Shown piece after piece: positions 20,165 to 24,455 of a stretch of DNA of 24,455 nucleotides. The notes under the pieces were generated by a model. That model searched no databases. It had not been told where the DNA came from and saw only the letters and a list, made by a program, of their open reading frames with translations. The translations under genes and the position numbers were made by a program. The DNA comes from a virus: the IMG/VR virus record IMGVR_UViG_3300048064_000058, positions 1 to 24,455 of that record, one strand, 5' to 3'. Numbering within the stretch: position 1 is the stretch's first letter; each line of letters begins with the position of its first letter.

Positions 20165-20414
20165 AGCTCAAAGTCAACAGAGCCTTGACAGGTGGACTAA
20201 GCAGGATTGGAGAACTAAGAGTGGCAAGCCCTCTACACAGGGGTCTAAGGCTACTGGCGAAAGATACCTTCCTGCTAAAGCTATTAAATCTCTTAGTGAT
20301 TCTGAGTATGCTGCTACAACACGTGCCAAACGAAGAGGCAAGGCTGCGGGTAAGCAGTTTGTGGCTCAACCTAAGAAAGTTGCAAAAAAAGTAAAAGCAT
20401 ATAGGGGGAAATAA
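20151..20414 (+). CDS. DUF5872-like conserved phage protein (87 aa)
   Basis: The ATG at 20151 gives MPKSKAQSQQSLDRWTKQDW followed by RTKSGKPSTQGSKATGERYL, then PAKAIKSLSDSEYAATTRAK. This matches a small basic family I recall as DUF5872, seen in phages and some marine bacteria, with unknown function. The frame is open from 20082, but this ATG fits the family start and overlaps the preceding stop. Confidence 0.78.
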   Translation: MPKSKAQSQQSLDRWTKQDWRTKSGKPSTQGSKATGERYLPAKAIKSLSDSEYAATTRAKRRGKAAGKQFVAQPKKVAKKVKAYRGK

Positions 20415-20415
20415 T

Positions 20416-20622
20416 ATGCCAGAGATTGTTATGGAACGTATACTTAAATGGCAAATCATGCCACGTATTATGATGCTTGCTGTCACTGTACTAACATACC
20501 AAACGGTACATTGGTTTATGACATTGCCTGACCCATCAGTACAACAATCAGGATTAGTATCTATTTGTATGGGCGCACTCACAGGTTGTTTTGCGGTATG
20601 GCTAGGAAACGAGAAACATTAA
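20416..20622 (+). CDS. Two-helix membrane protein, holin-like (68 aa)
   Basis: Two hydrophobic segments, about residues 13-36 and 44-63, are joined by LPDPSVQQS. The tail is short and charged. This short hairpin layout and the place in a lysis region fit a holin or related membrane protein common in marine phages. A strong GGGGGA site precedes the ATG. It is distinct from the second holin candidate at 20912. Confidence 0.65.
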   Translation: MPEIVMERILKWQIMPRIMMLAVTVLTYQTVHWFMTLPDPSVQQSGLVSICMGALTGCFAVWLGNEKH

Positions 20623-20624
20623 TT

Positions 20625-20915
20625 ATGGGCAATAAAAAATCATATGAAATAAATAGTGCTGAATATGACGGTAAAGAACAAACTGTTATAGATTTTAAAG
20701 ATGGAAAAAGAATACGTTTAGATCAAGTAGAAAAACTTTTAAAGGAAAATAAATCTGCCCCAGAACCGACATTGGGAAAAGAAACTTCAAAAACTATTAT
20801 GAGGTATCTTAAAAATAATAATCCAACAAAGGCAGAATTTTTAAAACATTTTTCTTCTATAGCACTTAATAAAGGTGGTTTAATAGATTATCGTAAAACA
20901 GGATTGTTTAAATGA
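20625..20915 (+). CDS. Hypothetical protein (96 aa)
   Basis: The ATG at 20625 gives MGNKKSYEINSAEYDGKEQT. It is a soluble, lysine-rich protein with a beta-rich N-terminus and a helical C-terminus (TIMRYLKNNNPTKAEFLKHF). No family is recognised. It overlaps the next gene by four bases (ATGA). The longer frame from 20565 lies inside the upstream gene and is not preferred. Its base composition looks more AT-rich than its neighbours. Confidence 0.6.
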   Translation: MGNKKSYEINSAEYDGKEQTVIDFKDGKRIRLDQVEKLLKENKSAPEPTLGKETSKTIMRYLKNNNPTKAEFLKHFSSIALNKGGLIDYRKTGLFK

Positions 20916-21265
20916 TTGGTCAACTTATAGGTAGCCTCACAGGATTAGCTACCAGTATCATAGATGGTAAGACACAGATCAAATTAACTGAGGCTGAGAT
21001 AAAAAAGAAACAGCTTACAGGTGAGATTGATTGGGACATTGAAGCTATAAAGGCTACAGAAAACTCATGGAAAGATGAGTGGATTACTTTACTATTCTCA
21101 ATCCCACTGATCCTAGCCTTTTGTGGCGATTGGGGTAATCAAATAGTAGCGCAAGGTTTTACTTCTTTAGAAGCTATGCCTCAGTGGTATCAGATTGCAT
21201 TAGGTGGTATTGTAAGTGCCAGTATAGGAATGCGTTCAGTGAGTAAGTTCTTTGGAAAGAAGTAA
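20912..21265 (+). CDS. Holin of the three-helix GTA type (117 aa)
   Basis: The sequence NSWKDEWITLLFSIPLILAF (51-70) followed by WYQIALGGIVSASIGMRSVS (92-111) is typical of the GTA_holin_3TM family (gene-transfer-agent release holins), with a third amphipathic helix at the N-terminus. It would make membrane lesions that let the endolysin through. It lies 466 bases before the M15 endolysin. Length is usual for the family. Confidence 0.78.
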   Translation: MIGQLIGSLTGLATSIIDGKTQIKLTEAEIKKKQLTGEIDWDIEAIKATENSWKDEWITLLFSIPLILAFCGDWGNQIVAQGFTSLEAMPQWYQIALGGIVSASIGMRSVSKFFGKK

Positions 21266-21267
21266 CA

Positions 21268-21624
21268 ATGACAAATTTAGTAACAGTATCTAATATTATA
21301 AAAAGTAAAGGCAAAGATTACGCAATTAATAAATATGGCAAACGTATTGTTAATCAAGCTGAGTCTATGAAGCCTTTTTGGAATAAAGACAACAAAGCGG
21401 AATTAACTAGACGAATTAAAAAAACAGAGTCTTTGCACGGTAAAAAAGGAAGTAAGCCTTCTGTAACAGGGCAAAAGTTATTAAATGATATGAAGACTAA
21501 CTATAAAGCTAGATTTGGTTCTGTGTCTAGCGTAGGCGGGGGCCGTGCTGCAGCAGCTTTAGATTCAGGTAGGGGTGGCTTAGCTAAAACTTTGAAAACT
21601 AAAAAGTTGATACCTAATGCATAA
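21268..21624 (+). CDS. Hypothetical basic protein (118 aa)
   Basis: The protein is basic and helical: MTNLVTVSNIIKSKGKDYAI, then RRIKKTESLHGKKGSKPSVT, with a C-terminal Gly/Ala-rich stretch (SSVGGGRAAAALDSGRGGLA). No family is recognised. It lies between holin and endolysin genes, but nothing in the sequence ties it to lysis. Confidence 0.6.
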   Translation: MTNLVTVSNIIKSKGKDYAINKYGKRIVNQAESMKPFWNKDNKAELTRRIKKTESLHGKKGSKPSVTGQKLLNDMKTNYKARFGSVSSVGGGRAAAALDSGRGGLAKTLKTKKLIPNA

Positions 21625-21742
21625 CGTAATACCTATTCCTCAACTATCTGAGTTGGATAAGCAGTTTATTGTATTAGAAAAACAACAAGAGTTAATACGA
21701 GAGCAAACAAAACTCATAGCGGAGAAACAAAATGGGATTTAA
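21617..21742 (+). CDS. Short coiled-coil ORF before the endolysin (41 aa)
   Basis: The ORF reads MHNVIPIPQLSELDKQFIVL, then EKQQELIREQTKLIAEK, a strong heptad helix. It overlaps the preceding gene by eight bases and the endolysin start by 11. There is no membrane segment, so it is not a classic spanin. It may be a small partner protein or a translational coupler. Confidence 0.55.
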   Translation: MHNVIPIPQLSELDKQFIVLEKQQELIREQTKLIAEKQNGI

Positions 21743-22184
21743 ACTATCATCACGTAGTATTGGTCGGCTTAAAGGTGTCAATCCAGATTTAGTAACTGTA
21801 GTTAATGCAGCTATTGACATGACTAAGGTAGACTTTGGTGTGACATGCGGTATGCGTACAGTAGCCGAGCAGGAAGCCTTGGTAGCTAAGGGCGCATCAC
21901 AAACCATGAAAAGTAAACACCTAGAGGGCCGTGCAGTTGATTTGGTAGCCTATGTTGGCCCAAACATTACATGGGCTTTAAATATGTATGATGACTTAGC
22001 TGATGCTATGGCTGACGCTGCACGTATTCATGGTGTACCTATTAAGTGGGGCGCAGCTTGGAGTGTAGGTAACATTGCTGAGTGGGACGGTTCTATGGAG
22101 GACGCTATGAATAGCTATGTAGACCTGCGTAGATCACAAGGCCGTAGACCATTTATTGATGCACCACATTTTGAAATGATGTAA
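21732..22184 (+). CDS. Endolysin, M15 family L-alanyl-D-glutamate/D-Ala peptidase
   Basis: This is a peptidoglycan peptidase (150 aa) that should cut the wall peptides once a holin opens the membrane. The zinc site is visible: SKHLEGRAVDLVAY (61-74) with ligands H63 and D70, and DAPHFEM (144-149ff) with H146 as third ligand. GMRTVAEQEALVAKG is the usual preceding motif. No signal peptide is present, fitting a holin-dependent enzyme. A GGAG site lies upstream inside the 41-aa ORF. Confidence 0.93.
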   Translation: MGFKLSSRSIGRLKGVNPDLVTVVNAAIDMTKVDFGVTCGMRTVAEQEALVAKGASQTMKSKHLEGRAVDLVAYVGPNITWALNMYDDLADAMADAARIHGVPIKWGAAWSVGNIAEWDGSMEDAMNSYVDLRRSQGRRPFIDAPHFEMM

Positions 22185-22186
22185 AG

Positions 22187-22378
22187 GTGTATACCTTTGT
22201 ACTAATAGTTTATCTTGGCATAGACAGAGAACGTATAGAGGACACAATGGTATTTAATACGATTGAACACTGTAACTATTATGCAAATCAAATAACTAAA
22301 CGATATAGTACACACGGCATAGCACCAGAAGATAGAGCTATAGCTTATTGCTTACCAAAATATAAGGAACTAAAATAA
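22187..22378 (+). CDS. Hypothetical small protein (63 aa, GTG start)
   Basis: From GTG 22187 the protein begins MYTFVLIVYLGIDRERIEDT; the first 11 residues are hydrophobic. It has two cysteines (HCNYYANQITKRY and AIAYCLPKYKELK) that could form a disulphide, so export or membrane association is possible. It overlaps the terminase small subunit by one base. No family is recognised. Confidence 0.55.
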   Translation: MYTFVLIVYLGIDRERIEDTMVFNTIEHCNYYANQITKRYSTHGIAPEDRAIAYCLPKYKELK

Positions 22379-22752
22379 TGGCACGTACACTTACAGAAAA
22401 ACAACAAGCATTTCTTAATGTACTGTTTGACGGTGCAGGTGGTGATGTAGTACTTGCTAAGAAACTAGCGGGGTATTCAGATACCTACAGCACTAGTGAT
22501 TTAATTAGAGGCATAAAGGAAGAAGTACTTGAAGCAACTCAAATGTATATGGCAAGGAATGCTCCAAAGGCTGCAATGGCTATTGTTGGTGGTTTATATG
22601 ACCCCACGGAACTGGGCATTAAAGATAAAGTTGCTTCTGCAAAGGAACTACTGGATCGCACTGGATTGGTTAAAACAGAAAAGATGCAAGTAGAGGCAAA
22701 GGGTGGCGTTATGTTAATGCCAGCTAAAAACATAGAAGAAGATGATGACTAG
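22378..22752 (+). CDS. terS: Terminase small subunit (putative)
   Basis: The 124-aa protein begins LTEKQQAFLNVLFDGAGGDV, followed by KKLAGYSDTYSTSDLIRG, the helix-turn-helix-like start seen in small terminases. The middle (MYMARNAPKAAMAIVGGLYD and KVASAKELLDRTGL) is the usual oligomerisation helix region, and the tail is acidic. It would recognise phage DNA and regulate the large subunit, encoded 273 bases downstream after one intervening gene. Assignment rests on motif layout and position. Confidence 0.85.
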   Translation: MARTLTEKQQAFLNVLFDGAGGDVVLAKKLAGYSDTYSTSDLIRGIKEEVLEATQMYMARNAPKAAMAIVGGLYDPTELGIKDKVASAKELLDRTGLVKTEKMQVEAKGGVMLMPAKNIEEDDD

Positions 22753-23167
22753 GCCACTAGGCAAATGGAAATTACCACAGCCCACTGATGTAAAAGTTGA
22801 TAATGAATGGGTTGACATTCCCCGAATTTCACGTACAATACCTTTTGGGTATATAGTTGATCCTGAAGATGATAGGATACTAAAACCTATACCCGATGAA
22901 CTTAATAAGTTAGTACTTGCTAAAAAGTATTTAAAGCAATACTCGTATAGAGAAGTTGCTAATTGGTTAAGCGCACACACAGGTAGAAGTATCTCCCATG
23001 TAGGGTTAATGAAACGGGTAAAGAATGAGCGAAGCAGAAAACAACAAGCTACAAGCCTACGCAGATGGGCTGAATATGCGAAAACGGCAATCGCCAAAGC
23101 GGAAGCCATTGAAGAAAAAAGGCTTGACAGCAAAAAAGACAACGAAGAAAGAGCTACCCCAGCCTAA
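22742..23167 (+). CDS. Hypothetical protein between small and large terminase (141 aa)
   Basis: The N-terminal half is polar (KWKLPQPTDVKVDNEWVDIP). A central segment, KKYLKQYSYREVANWLSAHT, then GRSISHVGLMKRVKNER, reads like a recombinase-type helix-turn-helix, so DNA binding is likely. The C-terminus is a long charged helix. The start overlaps the small terminase stop by 11 bases. The last 143 bases overlap the large terminase start in another frame. A role in packaging initiation is inferred from location. Confidence 0.65.
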   Translation: MMTRPLGKWKLPQPTDVKVDNEWVDIPRISRTIPFGYIVDPEDDRILKPIPDELNKLVLAKKYLKQYSYREVANWLSAHTGRSISHVGLMKRVKNERSRKQQATSLRRWAEYAKTAIAKAEAIEEKRLDSKKDNEERATPA

Positions 23168-24455
23168 CATAATTGAACATGACTATATCAAGGAGGTTGA
23201 GGAAACCCACAATGTTATCTTTAAGCCGAATGAGGGACCGCAGACTAACTTTCTTGCCGCAGGTGAAAGAGAAGTCCTGTACGGAGGCAGTGCTGGTGGG
23301 GGTAAGTCTTACGCTATGCTTGCTGATCCTCTTAGGTACATGGGTAATTCCAGCTTTAGCGGCCTACTACTACGCCACACAACAGAAGAACTAAGAGAAC
23401 TTATTAGTAAATCGCAGGAAATGTACCCTAAGATTTGGCCCGGTATTAAGTGGTCAGAACGTAAGATGCAATGGACTGCACCATCAGGGGCTACTCTGTG
23501 GATGAGTTATTTAGATAAGGATCAGGATGTTACTAAGTATCAAGGATTGGCCTTTAGCTGGATCGGTTTTGATGAACTTACCCAATGGGCTACACCTTTT
23601 GCTTGGAATTATATGAGGTCACGTTTAAGATCAGCAGACCCTGAGTTACCTCTTTGTATGAGAGCAACTACAAACCCCGGCGGCAGAGGCCATCACTGGG
23701 TTAAGAAAATGTTTATAGACCCCTCACCTGCAGGTAAGTCATTTATAGCTACAGACATTGAAACAGGTGAGCCATTAAAGTATCCTGCAGGACATGCCAA
23801 AGCAGGTAGACCATTATTTAAACGCAGGTTTATTCCTGCAAGACTAAAAGACAATCCGTACTTGTCGCAACAGGGTGACTATGAAGCAATGCTTTTGTCA
23901 CTACCAGAGCAACAACGTAGGCAATTACTAGACGGTGATTGGGACATTAAAGAAGGTGCAGCCTTCACTGAGTTTAATAGACACGATCATGTCATTGAGC
24001 CTTTTGAAATTCCTAATAACTGGGTTAAGTTTAGAGCTTGCGATTACGGTTACGGAAGTTACACAGGAGTCTTATGGTTTGCGGTTAGTCCTGATGAGCA
24101 GTTGGTAGTGTACAGAGAGTTGTATGTATCTAAAGTTCTTGCGGTAGACTTAGCAGACATGGTACTTGAGGCAGAGGCTGGTGATGGTAATATACGGTAT
24201 GGCGTACTTGACTCGTCACTGTGGCATAAACGTGGTGACACTGGCCCTAGCCTAGCAGAACAAATGATTATGAGGGGCTGTCGCTGGCGTCCTTCTGATA
24301 GAAGTAAAGGCTCACGTGTAGCTGGAAAGAACGAAATACACAGGCGTTTACAGGTAGATGAGTTTACAGAGGAAGCACGTATGGTATTCTTTAATACCTG
24401 TACTGAAACTATTTCACAATTACCTGCTATACCACTGGATAAAAAGAATCCAGAA
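23025..24455 (+). CDS. terL: Terminase large subunit (partial at right edge)
   Basis: This ATPase-nuclease packages DNA into proheads. The 477 residues present show Walker A YGGSAGGGKS (86-95), an adenine-binding region before it, Walker B IGFDEL with D183 and E184, motif III-like ATTNPGG, and the nuclease start RACDYGYG (D340), followed by GVLDSSLW. The C-terminus lies beyond the right edge. The ATG at 23025 is the first in frame and overlaps the preceding gene by 143 bases. A later in-frame ATG at 23076 would still overlap. The first 50 residues are very basic (KRKPLKKKGLTAKKTTKK). Confidence 0.95.
   Translation, partial: MSEAENNKLQAYADGLNMRKRQSPKRKPLKKKGLTAKKTTKKELPQPNIIEHDYIKEVEETHNVIFKPNEGPQTNFLAAGEREVLYGGSAGGGKSYAMLADPLRYMGNSSFSGLLLRHTTEELRELISKSQEMYPKIWPGIKWSERKMQWTAPSGATLWMSYLDKDQDVTKYQGLAFSWIGFDELTQWATPFAWNYMRSRLRSADPELPLCMRATTNPGGRGHHWVKKMFIDPSPAGKSFIATDIETGEPLKYPAGHAKAGRPLFKRRFIPARLKDNPYLSQQGDYEAMLLSLPEQQRRQLLDGDWDIKEGAAFTEFNRHDHVIEPFEIPNNWVKFRACDYGYGSYTGVLWFAVSPDEQLVVYRELYVSKVLAVDLADMVLEAEAGDGNIRYGVLDSSLWHKRGDTGPSLAEQMIMRGCRWRPSDRSKGSRVAGKNEIHRRLQVDEFTEEARMVFFNTCTETISQLPAIPLDKKNPE

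Noticed and set aside
23173-23394. 73-aa plus-strand ORF with a hydrophobic end
   Set aside because: Lies in another frame of the large terminase around its Walker A motif; the terminase frame is clearly the coding one.

Overview
The window is a continuous piece of a double-stranded DNA bacteriophage genome, most likely an HMO-2011-type marine podovirus of Alphaproteobacteria. The strongest clue is a family A DNA polymerase (4463-6502) whose N-terminal half carries a DnaJ-like zinc finger with two CxxCxGxG motifs. That architecture is known from phage HMO-2011 of SAR116 and its relatives on Roseobacter and SAR11 hosts. Also consistent are a cobalamin-dependent ribonucleotide reductase, ThyX, a T7-type endonuclease I, separate primase and helicase genes, and a host-type DUF1127 gene. 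No phage RNA polymerase gene is present, and several sigma70-like promoters are visible, so host RNA polymerase probably transcribes this part. Family names come from reading motifs; no database search was run.

Layout: from 1 to about 17180 everything is on the minus strand. Read in the direction of transcription, from right to left, it begins with small early genes (17180-12738). A SleB-like cell-wall hydrolase, a DUF932 protein, a tyrosine integrase, a primase and a DnaB-type helicase follow. Next come a half-length Na+/phosphate cotransporter, a membrane protein, ThyX, DNA polymerase, an SSB candidate, a RecE-like exonuclease, endonuclease I, DUF3310 and finally the class II RNR, which runs off the left edge. 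The genes are tightly packed with many ATGA and TAATG overlaps, so translation is probably coupled.

A 956-bp gene-free control region (17181-18136) separates the two arms. It holds direct repeats, perfect palindromes, a nested inverted repeat and promoter-like sites pointing both ways. A second gene-free stretch (16013-16614) lies inside the leftward arm. It is packed with tandem hairpins and has regularly spaced TTGAC boxes, and it is a candidate large structured RNA or regulatory array.

From 18137 to the right edge everything is on the plus strand and belongs to the late arm. Small basic proteins come first, with a DUF1127 protein among them. Two holin-like membrane proteins, an M15 peptidase endolysin, the small terminase and the large terminase follow; the large terminase runs off the right edge.

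How the genes work together: RNR and ThyX supply dNTPs. Primase, helicase, polymerase and the SSB candidate copy the genome. The RecE-like exonuclease and endonuclease I process recombination intermediates and may degrade host DNA. The phosphate transporter may feed nucleotide synthesis in phosphate-poor seawater. The integrase suggests a temperate option. Holins and endolysin open the cell, and the terminase packages DNA.
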